Below are positions 54,479 to 64,000 of a DNA stretch of 64,000 nucleotides, piece by piece; position 1 is the first letter of the stretch; each line of letters starts with the position of its first letter. Origin of the DNA: Tuctoria greenei. Taxonomy: Eukaryota; Streptophyta; Magnoliopsida; Poales; Poaceae. A model generated the notes under the pieces. The model was not told where the DNA came from, did no database searches, and worked only from the letters and a program-made list of their open reading frames with translations. The stretch lies in contig JAYESD010000001.1 in the NCBI GenBank assembly GCA_036927565.1, positions 47,800,064 through 47,864,063 on the forward strand. The letters are read 5' to 3'. Both the position numbers and the translations under genes were made by a program.

Positions 54479-55541
54479 TCGAAGGGTCAATATGACACTT
54501 CCCCCGGATCTGCTAAGGAGCAGCCCGCGGAGGTTCTTCTTCGGCGGGGCTTAGGCCTCAAACTAGTGTTCTAGCGGAAAAGTATGAAACAATCGAGTTT
54601 TTACGTGGTTCGGGCCGCAAGGAGCGTAACACCCTACTCCACGGCGGATTGTATTGCTTGGTGAGTGTGTATGCGAGTGTGTGTGTATGTCGAGGATTCT
54701 GAGAGTTGTTCTTGTAGCGATGGCGGTCCGAGCCTTTTATAGTCAAGGTCGGACGCCTTACAAGTGGGGTCTCGGGGCCCGACAGGTGGTCCCAGGGCAG
54801 TCTTATCCTAAGAGATCTAAGGCTTCCCGCACAAGCTTCCTCTCATGTGGTAGTGGAGACTCGTCGTCTTGCCACCTCCCTTGTCAGTAGCACACGCGCT
54901 GTTGCTGACGGCGGCAGAAGGTGTCCCGTCAGCTTGTCTTGTTGCCGCAAGCTACCCACTTTGCTAAGTGGGATAGGCCTGCAGCGCCTTTACGGTGATG
55001 TGATTGGTCATAGCGGTCTCTGACCGTTGGCGTCTCCCACATCGTGCGCCAGGGGTCGTTACGGGTCTTCAATGTTTGACCGAAGCGGAGCGCTCCACCT
55101 TTTAACTCCCGCACCTCACTGTTTGGGGCGAGCTGCGGGACACGTGGCAGCGTCGAGGCAGGTCCTCTACGGGGGGGGGGGGGGGGGGGGGGGGGCTGCT
55201 CCGGTCCTTCGTGATGTGTGGCGGCTCCGGGGCTCCCAGGGTACGTGGCAGCTCCAGGCTTCTTCCCTTGGGGGGTACTGTCCCTTTGCGCTCCATGCCA
55301 CATGGTTGTACCGGGGGCGCTCCCCCAAGGATGGGTGAGGTCCCGTCCCTACACGTGGCGTCTCGGGAGCCCCTCACACCAGACGGGCCAAGTCCCATCT
55401 TCGAGGCTTACGTGGCAGCGCCGCAGCTTGATCTTCAAGGGAGGCAAAAGCCTTGGCGCCTATAGAACTCGTGGCACCTCTGGACGCACCTTGCTGTCTT
55501 CATCCTGTGTGCGAGGGTACCCCATCTGCAGGGTACCGATA
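54479..55541 (-). repeat. TAT-3 3' LTR
   Basis: On the minus strand it starts TATCGGTACCC (TG altered to TA) and ends CCCTTCGACA; 1063 bp. TATA (ACTATAAAAGG) is on the minus strand at about 54741. CACGTGGC-type G-boxes are near 55140 and 55353, with degenerate ones at about 55243 and 55410. A run of 25 G (plus strand) lies in U3 at 55171-55195. Confidence 0.9.
55171..55195 (+). repeat. 25-bp poly(G) run
   Basis: It is uninterrupted on the plus strand in the TAT-3 LTR. It may be an expansion of the C-rich stretch between G-boxes, or an assembly artefact in length. Confidence 0.9.
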
Positions 55542-56132
55542 GTGGCCCCTGGGTCCACCTTGGGGCATGGTGTAGAGCCCGAAGGTGGAGCCCTTTCCAT
55601 GTCTTCCCACACTCTGCTTTAAGTTCTGTCTTGGATAGCCGAAGCGGGGGGTGCTTCTGCGAATCGTCGCCACGCGTCCTCCTAAAGTCGGGAGGATGCG
55701 GTGACGAGATCTTTGCTGAAGCCGCTTCTCTACCTTCTGCGGCGCCTTTAACCGCTACGGTTCTCGATGCGGTTACAACACATTCGTACACCCCTCCTTT
55801 ATGGGGGCTGCTTTAGCTATCTTTTTAGGTGGTTGACCGTCTGGGCCAGCGATCCAACCCAGGGGCATAGGTCCCATTGACATGGGCACCGCGTCTAGAG
55901 TGGTGTGGGTTGATCCTTCGTTCGAGGTACTCAGGCGTCGCAGTGGTGATTAAAAAAGCATACCTTTTATGGGTATCATTTCCTCCCTATTCACACCCCG
56001 CATCCTAGGCTTTCGCCTTATCCCTCGAGCACTCGATCTTTCATACTTTAGTCAAAGCTTCCACCTTCACTTGCTTCAATTGCTTCCCCATTGCCCCTGT
56101 CTCGCCTTCTGTCAGCTGGCAACCTGTTGTCG
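55542..56132 (-). other. TAT-3 polypurine tract and region upstream of the antisense ORF
   Basis: The PPT is 55560-55542 on the minus strand (AGGTGGACCCAGGGGCCAC). The rest has no gene and would contain the plus-strand promoter of the antisense ORF. No convincing TATA box is visible. Confidence 0.7.
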
Positions 56133-58955
56133 ATGCGGCGACTACTTGGATGGTCGGCGGCAGAGCATACAGGGATGATCCTCTGTGGATCTCCCGCTCT
56201 TGAGGACTTACACGAAGATGAGACCGCCCACTTCTCCGTCTATGTGTCTGCAGGGCTTGGACTTCCGCTGTCGCGGTTCTATTTCGTGGTGCTGGAGGAG
56301 TATAGGCTGCAGCTCCACCACCTGTCGCCGAACTCCATTGTCGTGATAGCAGTGTTCGTCCACCTCTGTGAGGCATTCGTGGGCTGTAAGCCGGCGGTGG
56401 AGATGTTTCGACTCTTCTACGTGATGAAGACCACCAGAAAAGGCGGGACTACCCAGGTGGGTGCCTACTACTTTCAGCACCGGGACAAATCATCCCGGCA
56501 CTACATCCCCTTGCTCAAAGGGGGCAAGTGGAAGGCCTGGAGGGAAGATTGGGTGATCGTGCGGGTTGAGCCCCATCTTGCACTAAAGGTGCCTACTGTA
56601 GGTCCTTCCGCTGATCCCACTACTTGGGAAGCATTACAGGGGCTGCCAAAGGAGTATACGTTGATATTGAGAAGGATCCGATTCTTGGCGAGCAAAGGCT
56701 TGACCTCCCTGATGGTGCTGACCGACTTCTTACGCCGCCGTACCGCCCCTCTACAGAATCAACGGTACGAGGCCTGGTACTACACTGGTACTGATGATAT
56801 GTGTCGGCTGGCTCCAGATGACCTTACCCTAAAGGAGTTGGAGAGTTTCCTGAAAGCGGTGTCCTGCGATACGGTTGACGATGAGCACATCTCCTTCCCA
56901 ATCGACTGCCAGCCGCTCTTCATGACCCCCGATGTGAGAGACAGACTTCTGAGCTCGATGCCGGTGGTCAATGTGTTCGGTATCGCCCACCTACACCCCA
57001 AGGATACGTCAGGGTTTTAGTGGTTCTGGCGCGGTGTCGTGTCATGTTGCAGCAAAGGTCGGATTCCTCTCGCTTGTCGGAGAAGGCTAAGGTCGAGTCC
57101 CCAACATCTTCCGTTGGGCTGGAGGGCAGCCAGCCTGCTCAAGTTCCCGCCGCCTAGCCATTGAATCGGCTGCTCTTGCGTCAAAGAAGTGGAAATTGAT
57201 GCAGGGGGACAGCACCCCAACTTCTCATTGTGATAGGGCCGGAACGGCCAAAGCTCCCATCGTAAACTTGGTTTCCGATTCCCCTAGCAGCTCTGGTTCC
57301 GGCGGGGGCACAGAGGGGACTGTGCAGGCGAGCGCACCATCATGGACCGATCCAAAGCCTGGGCCAGAGATGGCAACTACAGTCTTGAGGGTAGGTCCCG
57401 ACGATCTCGATCTATCGCCCAGGGTGGAGGGCCAGGGTCACTAGAGTGGTCCAAACCGCCGGTAAGATGCATCTTTTTCCTCTACTTTTTTTCTACACAC
57501 GTTCTGACGGAGTTTTCCCCTTGTTTCTCAGTGCGTCGTCAGCCAACTTGGTGCCCTTGGTGCTTCCTCCAGTGTGCTTGGTTGGCCCCGCCCTTCCCGG
57601 GGTTGGAACGGGGTCTGCCATGCCGCGTCCTATGCCCGAGGGTTCTTCTACCTTAGGTGCTGTCGACGATTCTGCACCCTTGTCCGTCAAGGCTGGTGAG
57701 GCTGAAGTGGCGCAAGGCGTGGAAGTATCAGGCGAAGGGGTGCCCGGCGAGGTTGTGCCTTGCGTGGGTGTGCCAGGCAAGGAGGTGACCGGCGTGGAGG
57801 TGCCAAGAGAGGAGGTGCCTGGTGTGGAGGTGACAGGCGAGGAGGTGGTCGGCGTGGAGGGGACTATATTGGTCGTGGCTGTCGCTTTTGGTGAGGCTAA
57901 CCCACCCATTGTTGATGCGACACCGGTGCCTGATGTTATTGTCGCTCCAAACAGCGACTCGCCACCAGCGACCGATGATCCTATTGTAGTGGAGGGAAGG
58001 GCTTCAGTGCAGGGTAGTGGCGCGGCGATTCCCGAAGCTCTAGTCGGGGCACCAATTGGTCCTCTGGCGCTGGTGTCTGCCGCGACATCGGCAGAAGAGG
58101 CGGAGAGGCAGTCGTCTGAGGCGACGGTTGAGCCAATCCCTCTTGCCGACACTGTTGTCACGGCCCAATCCATCCTGCACCAAATGCAAGCTGCTCTAGC
58201 CCGAGAGTGGGATCATCTTGTGGAGGAGCGGCACGTGGTGAAGCTGGTCGACGTCAAGAACAAGGAGCTTGAGGTGAAGGCCTTGAAGGCCCATGCTGCC
58301 ACCGACACCCAAGTTGTGCAAGGATCAGCGGCTGTAGTTGGTCCACCGCGAAGTTGTCGTAGCTGACGCAGAACGGGAGTTGGCGGTGAAGGAGGAGGAG
58401 GTCTCACAGGGCCTGGAGGAGAAACGCCAGGCTTTGCAGGACTTGGAGCTCATCATTAAGCGCCGGGGGGACGATCTAGAGTGTCGTGCTCGGGAGCTCG
58501 CCGATCAGGAGGGGGTTGCGCGAAAAGAGACGGAGAGCCTTCAGGCCTCTCGTACGGCTGAGGCCCAAGGGGTCCGAGACTTCCTGGCCCATGCTGGGGC
58601 GGTGCTGGAGCCCCTTGGCCTTGGTCCCGTGACGCATGGGGAGCCATCTCAGGGGGTGGCCCAGCTACTTCCTGCCTTGAACTACCATTGTTCGTCGTTG
58701 TGGTCAGTCAACACCGTCCATGCAAGGCGGCTGGAGGCCAAAGGAAAGAAGGTGGCTGAGTTGGTGGCTGCCACGTCCTGGTATGCTTCCGAAGCTGGTA
58801 CCCGAAGATTCTTCTTGAGGCAGTGGAGAAAGGTCCCCTTGGTGAGCTGGAGGATGAGGCTAGGTCCGAAGTCCAAGACCTTGCCAGGGAGGTTGCTTCT
58901 TTTTTCTAGCAGAGTTGATGCTGGCGGCACCTGGGTGCAAGGTTTTTGTATCTAG
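56133..58955 (+). pseudogene. TAT-3 antisense ORF (putative gypsy-type transposon protein)
   Basis: This is the best preserved of the three copies. From ATG 56133 (MRRLLGWSAAEHTG) one frame is open to 57020. It has the conserved domain with GLPLSRFYFVVLEEYRLQLH, HLSPNSIVVIAVFVHLCEAF, GKWKAWREDWVIVRVEPHLA and FPIDCQPLFMTPDVRDRL. Further exon 1 text to 57461 has frame changes (SSGSGGGTEG region). A 70-bp intron follows, then exon 2: ASSANLVPLVLPP, a Gly-Val-Glu repeat region, and a coiled-coil-like C-terminus (LAREWDHLVEERHVVKLVDV; QALQDLELIIKRRGDDLECR). AATAAA is at 58974. It is PF04195-type by eye. Function unknown; an independent reverse-strand gene of the element. Confidence 0.83.
57462..57531 (+). 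other. Predicted spliceosomal intron in TAT-3 antisense ORF
   Basis: CCGCCG|GTAAGATGCA ... CCCCTTGTTTCTCAG|TGCGTCG; 70 bp with a strong pyrimidine tract. It is at the same protein position as in TAT-2. The exon phase differs by one base, so this copy carries a 1-nt change at the junction. Confidence 0.82.
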
Positions 58956-59192
58956 GGGTGGCCCCCTTGTGTAAATAAACAAGACTAGTTGGATTCGTGT
59001 TGTTTTGTCTGTTGGCTTGTCGCGTTCTACCAAGTTGTTGCCCCAATTTCCCTCTCTTGAGTATGGTCTTGAAGAGCCTATGTTCATGTCATTATCCTTT
59101 TAGGGACCAACGCTTGCACAATTGACGCGGCCGGTTTGTCGCTAGATGATGTCCTATGATGAGTAGGTTTAGGCCCGATCTTCCGAAAGGTA
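58956..59192 (+). other. TAT-3 sequence downstream of the antisense ORF
   Basis: This is a likely 3' end of the antisense transcript with AATAAA at 58974. It aligns with TAT-2 43073-43400 in reverse complement (for example GTTGTTGCCCCAA). It ends at the CRM-like junction. Confidence 0.65.
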
Positions 59193-59776
59193 TGTCGATT
59201 TGGGTGGAGAACTCGACGTTGATGATCTGCGGCACTCGAGCGGTTTGAGTACCCCTGCAATCACTACACCACGGCTCCGTTGGTTATAAACCATGCTGCA
59301 CACGCTTGACCTCGCCAAGAAGGCTAATCCCTGCAAGTGCAACCGAGAACACGAGCAAGAACGTCGAAGACACGATCTAAAATCGTGAAGTTGGGGTCTC
59401 ACGAACCGTAGAACAGCGATATTATTGATCTAAGAAAAACCCACCGAATATGACCGGAGGCTGCAGTATTTTTAGGCTAGGGTTCGACCAAAACACGATT
59501 AGACGCATCCCTAATGGACTCTTACAGGATACAAGGCCCAAAGGCCCGATTCGATGGCGCAGCACCGGACAGATATCTGGACTCGACTTGTTTTGACCAT
59601 TCCCAATTACTCCGGAGGAATTTTGAGGTGGGACCAGAACCATTGGAAATTTTATCTTCTCCTCTTTCCGTGCATATGTAGAACATCAAAAACGAAGTCC
59701 GTATGCCTCCTGGGCGTCCGTTTTAAGGTGGACTGCTCCTGGACTCCGAGTTGAACTCGAATCCGAGTTGTAAACT
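59193..59776 (-). repeat. CRM-1 3' LTR (approximate)
   Basis: The left border TGTCGATTTGGG follows the end of alignable TAT-3 sequence (AGGTA may be the TSD). The right border near TTCCATCA is a guess by the TG..CA rule, since the second LTR is not in the window. The integrase stop at 59723 would then be inside the LTR. Confidence 0.45.
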
Positions 59777-61306
59777 GTTTCCATCAACTTGTGGACGTCC
59801 CAGCTGGTTCTCCACGCTCCCAAGGCCTCTTTCCTTCACTTGTTGATCTTCTCCATTATTCCTAATAACAATTAAATCATCACATAGCAATCTAGTCTCA
59901 AACTCAAATGCAAAAGAAGTTAGGAACGAATTCACCTGCTTATTTATTAACCGTGCTCGTGCTCTTGTGATTGGTCCTTGCAGTTCAATGTGCGTCTCCG
60001 CTGTTGTGATGTCCTCATCATCCTCCCCCTCTTGAATTTGAGTCGACCTCGACTCAAGTTCATCTTCTTCTCCCAAGTGCGGTCGCAAATCTGAAATGTT
60101 AAATGTAGGACTAACCCCAAAAACGGGAGGCAATTCAAGCTTATATGCATTATCATTAATCTTTTCAACAATCTTAAAAGGACCAGTAGCTCGTGGCATA
60201 AGTTTAGATTTTCTCAAGTCGGGAAATCGCTCTTTTCTCAAATGTAACCACACCAAATCACCCGGTTCAAGTTTTACTTCTTTTCTATCTTTACTACCTG
60301 CAATCCTATACTTCTCATTCATCATTTCAATATTTTTCTTTGTAGTTTCATGCATCTTAAGAATGAATTCAGATCGTTGTGTAGCATCCAAATTTATAGT
60401 TTCAAAAGGAGGCAAAGGTAGTAAATCAATAGGAGCACGGGGATTGAAACCATACACTACCTGGAATGGACTTACCTTTGTCGTGGAGTGAACGGATCTG
60501 TTGTAAGCAAATTCTATATGTGGTAAACACTCCTCCCACAACTTCAAATTTGTTTTCAAGACAGCCCGCAACATAGTGGATAAAGTACGATTAACTACCT
60601 CGGTCTGTCCATCCATTTGTGGGTGACATGTAGTTGAATACAGCAACTTGGTTCCCAATTTATACCACAAAGTTCTCCAAAAATGACTTAAAAATTTTGC
60701 ATTGCGGTCAGAAACAATGGTATTTGGCACACCATGTAAACGAACAATTTCCGTCATAAATAAATCAGCAATGTGTGAGGCATTATCATTCTTATGACAA
60801 GGTATAAAGTGTGCCATTTTGGAAAAACGATCAACAACTACAAAAATACTATCCCTCCCCCTCTTAGTCCTAGGAAATCCCAAAACAAAGTCCATAGAAA
60901 TATCCTCCCAAGGTACACTAGGAACAGGAAGAGGTATATAAAGACCATGTGGGTTAAGGCGAGACTTAGCTTTGTTGCAAGTAGTGCATCGTGACACGTA
61001 GCGCTCGACATCACGCCTCATCTTTGGCCAAAAGAAGTGTGTGGACAGCGCGTCTTCAGTTTTCTTCACTCCAAAATGTTCCATCAAACCTCCTCCATGT
61101 GCTTCCTGCAAAAGTAATAGATGAACGGAGCTAGCTGGAACGCATAGCTTGTTAGCACGATAGAGGAGACCCTCTCGCAGCACATATTTATTCCAAGTTC
61201 TTCCTTCTCTACAATTTTCAAAAGCATCTTTGAAGTTCAAATCAGTAGGATATAATGCTTTTAATGTTTCCAAACCAAATATTTTATGATCAAGTTGGGA
61301 CAGCAT
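59723..61306 (-). CDS. CRM-1 integrase with CR-like C-terminus
   Basis: One open frame of 527 codons, unusually intact for this window. The zinc-binding part has HFGVKKTEDALSTHFF and RCTTCNKAKS. The catalytic core has EDISMDFVLGFPR (Asp), NTIVSDRNAKFLSHFW (Asp) and DGQTEVVNRTLSTMLR (Glu). The GPF/GPY module follows: GDLVWLHLRKERF, RATGPFKIVEKINDNAYKLE and FNISDLRPHLGEE. The end carries GPITRARARLINKQVNSFL. The ORF is really the 3' end of a pol polyprotein, and its first Met is internal. Integrase inserts the cDNA into chromatin; the C-terminal tail is the part linked to centromere targeting in CRM elements. Confidence 0.85.
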   Translation of the reverse strand: MLSQLDHKIFGLETLKALYPTDLNFKDAFENCREGRTWNKYVLREGLLYRANKLCVPASSVHLLLLQEAHGGGLMEHFGVKKTEDALSTHFFWPKMRRDVERYVSRCTTCNKAKSRLNPHGLYIPLPVPSVPWEDISMDFVLGFPRTKRGRDSIFVVVDRFSKMAHFIPCHKNDNASHIADLFMTEIVRLHGVPNTIVSDRNAKFLSHFWRTLWYKLGTKLLYSTTCHPQMDGQTEVVNRTLSTMLRAVLKTNLKLWEECLPHIEFAYNRSVHSTTKVSPFQVVYGFNPRAPIDLLPLPPFETINLDATQRSEFILKMHETTKKNIEMMNEKYRIAGSKDRKEVKLEPGDLVWLHLRKERFPDLRKSKLMPRATGPFKIVEKINDNAYKLELPPVFGVSPTFNISDLRPHLGEEDELESRSTQIQEGEDDEDITTAETHIELQGPITRARARLINKQVNSFLTSFAFEFETRLLCDDLIVIRNNGEDQQVKERGLGSVENQLGRPQVDGNSLQLGFEFNSESRSSPP

Positions 61307-61319
61307 GGTATAATGCCTA

Positions 61320-62646
61320 GATAATGCATCTTCAATGATATTTTCCTTCCCTTTCTTATGCTTAATGATCTATGGAAACGACTCTATGAACTCAATCCAT
61401 TTAGCATGTCGTTTATTCAGATTGGTTTGACACTTAAGATAATTCAATGATTCATGATCGGAATGCATGACAAACTCCTTAGACCAAAGATAATGTTGCC
61501 AAGTTTGTAATACACGCACTAAGGCATACAATTCCTTATAATAGGTAGAATAATTCAGAGAAGTACCATGAAGTTTTTCACTAAAGAAAGCAACAGGATT
61601 ACCTCCTTGTATGAGAACGCCTCCAATACCAATGCCGCTTGCATCGCATTCTAGCTCAAAGGTCTTGTCAAAATCAAGAAGTTGTAGCAATGGTGCTTGT
61701 GTAAGCTTCGATTTGAGAGCATCAAAAGCTTGTTGCTGCTGTTCGTCCCATCGAAATGGCACTCCCTTCTTCGTTAGCTCATGTATAGGTGCTGCAATGG
61801 TGCTGAAATCCCGCACAAAGCACTGATAAAAACCTGCAAGACCAAGAAAACTACGAACCTGTGTGACGTTGTTGGGGCCGGCCAGGTGGTGATTGCTTCA
61901 ATTTTTGCCTCATCCATCTCAATTCCCTGCGAGGAAACGACATAGCCAAGAAACGAGTCTCGATTGGTGCAAAAAAACACACTTTTCGAGGTTACCAAAC
62001 AAACGTGCATCTCTCAAAACTGTAAAAACAGTACGTAAATTATCAAGATGTTCATCATATGACTTGCTGTAAATAAGGATATCATCGAATTAAACCACCA
62101 CAAATTGTCCAATGAAAGCACGTAAAACCTCGTTCATTAATCGCATAAAGGTGCTGGGTGCATTAGTAAACCAAAAGGCATGACTAACCACTCATAAAGT
62201 CCAAACTTGGTTTTAAATGCAGTTTTCCATTCATCTCCTAGTGCCATTCTAATTTGGTGGTAACCACTACGCAAGTCAATTTTTGTGAAGATGATAGCAC
62301 CACACAATTCATCAAGCATGTCATCTAAGTGAGGAATAGGATAACGATATCAAATGGTGATTTTATTAATCGCTCAACAATCAACACACATGCGCCAACT
62401 ATCATCTTTCTTAGGAACCAAAAGAACAGGAACTGAACAAGGGCTAAGGCTTTCATGAATGTACCCGCGGTCCAAAAAATTTTGGACTTGTCGCTGAATT
62501 TGCTTAGTTTCCTGTGGATTCGCCCTGTATGCTGCACGATTTGGCAAACTTGCTCCTGGAATCAAATCAATCTTGTGTTCAATGCCTCTCATCGGTGGTA
62601 AACCAGGGGGTATCTCGGAGGGAAACACATCCTCAAACTCCTGCAA
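61320..62646 (-). pseudogene. CRM-1 reverse transcriptase and RNase H, frameshifted
   Basis: On the minus strand from 62646 it has MQEFEDVFPSEIPPGLPP, YIHESLSPCSVPVLLVPKKD and, after a stop, FTKIDLRSGYHQIRM (first Asp). The YFDD catalytic box near 62083 is damaged because its Tyr codon is now TAA. The thumb follows (FLGYVVSSQGIEMDEAKIEA), then RNase H at 61816-61370. RNase H has FRWDEQQQQAFDALK, FELECDASGIGIGGVL (Asp), YSTYYKELYALVRVLQTWQH (Glu) and HSDHESLNYL (Asp). Frame changes lie near 62010 and 61816. Confidence 0.88.
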
Positions 62647-62702
62647 AAGGTTAGCAACAGCAGGGGCAATGCAATAGACAATTCATGAAATGAAAACATG
62701 GC

Positions 62703-64000
62703 TTATTTGTAAACTAAAGCATAGCACATCCCCTTAGCATCAAATAAATCAGCAAGTTCAGATTTAGTTGCAAGCAACGATGGTGATTTTAACTTAATAA
62801 TTTGCTGTTTTTCTAATTTTGTTGCTTTGCCATCACGAATTTTACTCTTCTCAAAATGCACAATTTCAGCAGGAGTCATGGGGAGAAAAGCGATTTTCTT
62901 TCCCTTATGCATGAGAGTATATTTATTGGTTCTACCATGATGAATAGCATCTGTATCAAATTCCCAAGGATGACCCAATAAAAGAGAACAAGCATCCTTA
63001 GGAACAACATCAAAATCAGCAAAATCATGGTATGAACCAATTGAAAAATGTATTCTCTCTGTTTGTGTTACCCGAACCTTACCTCTGTTGTTGAACCATT
63101 GAATGTGGTACGGATGAGGGTGTGCTCTTGTTGTCAAACCGAGTTTCTTGACGACGCCTGTGTTCACCAAGTTATTGCAGCTACCTCCATCAATTATAGT
63201 GTGTACACGGCAGTCCATGACGACGAGAAACATGTGGAAGAGGTTGTGTCGTTGTAGCTTGTCGTCGGTCTCCACTTTGGAGCTCAAGGCACGCTGCACA
63301 ATGATGCTCCTATAGTTCTCCGTCGCCGCTGTACCAAGTACCTCTTCTTCGGTGTGTTCGTAATTTGGATCTATAAAGTCAGTAGCAAGAGAATATTGAT
63401 CTTCAACATCCGAAGTACTATCATACCCGCCATCGTCGCGTGCTATGTATGCTCGTTTGCTCGGGCAATCTCTCATCATATGATCAAGTCCCTGGCAGCG
63501 GTGACACATAATGTCAGAAGTACGACCCGTACAAGGAGTGGACGATGAAGGCTTGAATGATGTCGCCTTGCTACCTTCCGGCACACGAGAAGGTGGAGCA
63601 GCAGGTATAGTTCGTTGGCCAGCATTGGATGGTGTAGTCGCTACACAGTTTGTCGAAGATGGTGCTGTTTTGGATGGTGTAGTCGCTGCACGCGGCGTGA
63701 AGTTGCTCCTCGTGCGTTGTTGCTGTTGTTGTTGGCCCTGCAATTCTTTTTCTTCCAACATAGCAAGCTGAAACAATCTGTTAACAGTATCATATTCCTT
63801 GTAATCAACAATGTCCTAAATTTCATGCCTCAACCCCCCATAAAAACGAGCTATTTTAACATCCATGTCCTCTACTACCCCACAACACAGCATACCCTTT
63901 TGTAACTCTTGATAATACTCCTCTACGGACATGTTACCTTGGTCTAAGCGCTGCAATTTTTTGCGAAGGTCCCGCGTAAAAGATGGAGGGACAAATCGAA
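62703..64000 (-). pseudogene. CRM-1 gag and aspartic protease, 5' end outside window
   Basis: From the right edge the frame reads VEEYYQELQKGMLCCG-like gag text, a TAG near 63816, then FQLAMLEEKELQGQ at 63776. A Gln/Ser/Thr-rich stretch and the CCHC knuckle CHRCQGLDHMMRDC (about 63500) follow. The protease active site is VHTIIDGGSCNNLVN, with CSLLLGHPWEFDTDAIHHGR as the second conserved block. The frame stops at 62703. A short frame break separates it from RT. Confidence 0.85.

Larger units (their letters stand above)
54479..59192 (-). mobile_element. TAT-3: part of a TAT/Retand-type gypsy element
   Basis: It is oriented on the minus strand: the 3' LTR is on the left (55541-54479), then the PPT and the antisense ORF, which therefore reads on the plus strand. 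Pol, gag and 5' LTR would lie to the right and are cut off by the CRM-like element at about 59193. Left TSD is CAGAC in Tekay-3 gag. Confidence 0.85.
59193..64000 (-). mobile_element. CRM-1: CRM-like chromovirus (gypsy), right end outside window
   Basis: On the minus strand it reads gag, PR, RT, RNase H, integrase and 3' LTR; the 5' LTR lies beyond 64000. The integrase ends without a classical chromodomain and instead has GPITRARARLINKQVNSFL. This recalls the CR-motif end of centromeric retrotransposons. The reading frame appears to run into the LTR, as known for some CRM elements. It is inserted in TAT-3. Confidence 0.75.

Noticed and set aside
60096..60491. Plus-strand ORF of 131 codons
   Set aside because: It is the reverse of the intact CRM-1 integrase frame.

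Overview
The window is plant repeat DNA made of nested LTR retrotransposons. I see no host gene, tRNA or rRNA gene. The families (Athila, TAT with an antisense ORF, SIRE-like copia, Tekay and CRM-like chromoviruses, a Cassandra TRIM) point to a plant. The element styles, GC-rich leader and CRM-like element suggest grass (peri)centromeric heterochromatin. The species is not determinable from this window.

Layout of the left block. A Tekay chromovirus (Tekay-2: pol relic and 3' LTR, 47796-50999) was entered by a TAT gypsy element (TAT-2, right part 43073-47795). TAT-2 was entered by a minus-strand Athila-type element (Athila-1, 43072 down past base 1). Athila-1 was then hit three times. A complete TAT element (TAT-1, 450-13514, TSD TTTTC) lies in its ORF2. 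A SIRE-like copia element (Copia-1, about 15606-38735) lies in its protease. A Cassandra TRIM (39796-40562, TSD ACGCT) lies in its gag. Copia-1 holds a Tekay remnant (Tekay-1, 16021 to about 20635) that replaces most of its 5' LTR. It also holds a complete non-autonomous Athila relative (Athila-2, 24955-33052, TSD AGCAA) in its RT.

Layout of the right block. 26 bp after Tekay-2, a second Tekay element begins (Tekay-3: 5' LTR 51026-54064, PBS, gag start). Its gag was entered by a minus-strand TAT element (TAT-3, 54479 to about 59192). TAT-3 is broken by a minus-strand CRM-like chromovirus that runs off the right edge.

All coding regions are decayed by stops and frameshifts, several of the CGA-to-TGA kind. 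The most interesting points are: (1) all three TAT elements carry a reverse-strand ORF with a short GT-AG intron at the corresponding place; (2) a 12-bp near-palindrome of the CGGACTAGTCCG type is arrayed in LTRs of both the copia and the Tekay elements; (3) both Athila elements carry a decoy primer-binding site exactly 59 bp upstream of the real one, inside the LTR; (4) the Cassandra LTRs carry 5S-rRNA-like sequence; (5) Copia-1 has an extra ORF between pol and the 3' LTR.
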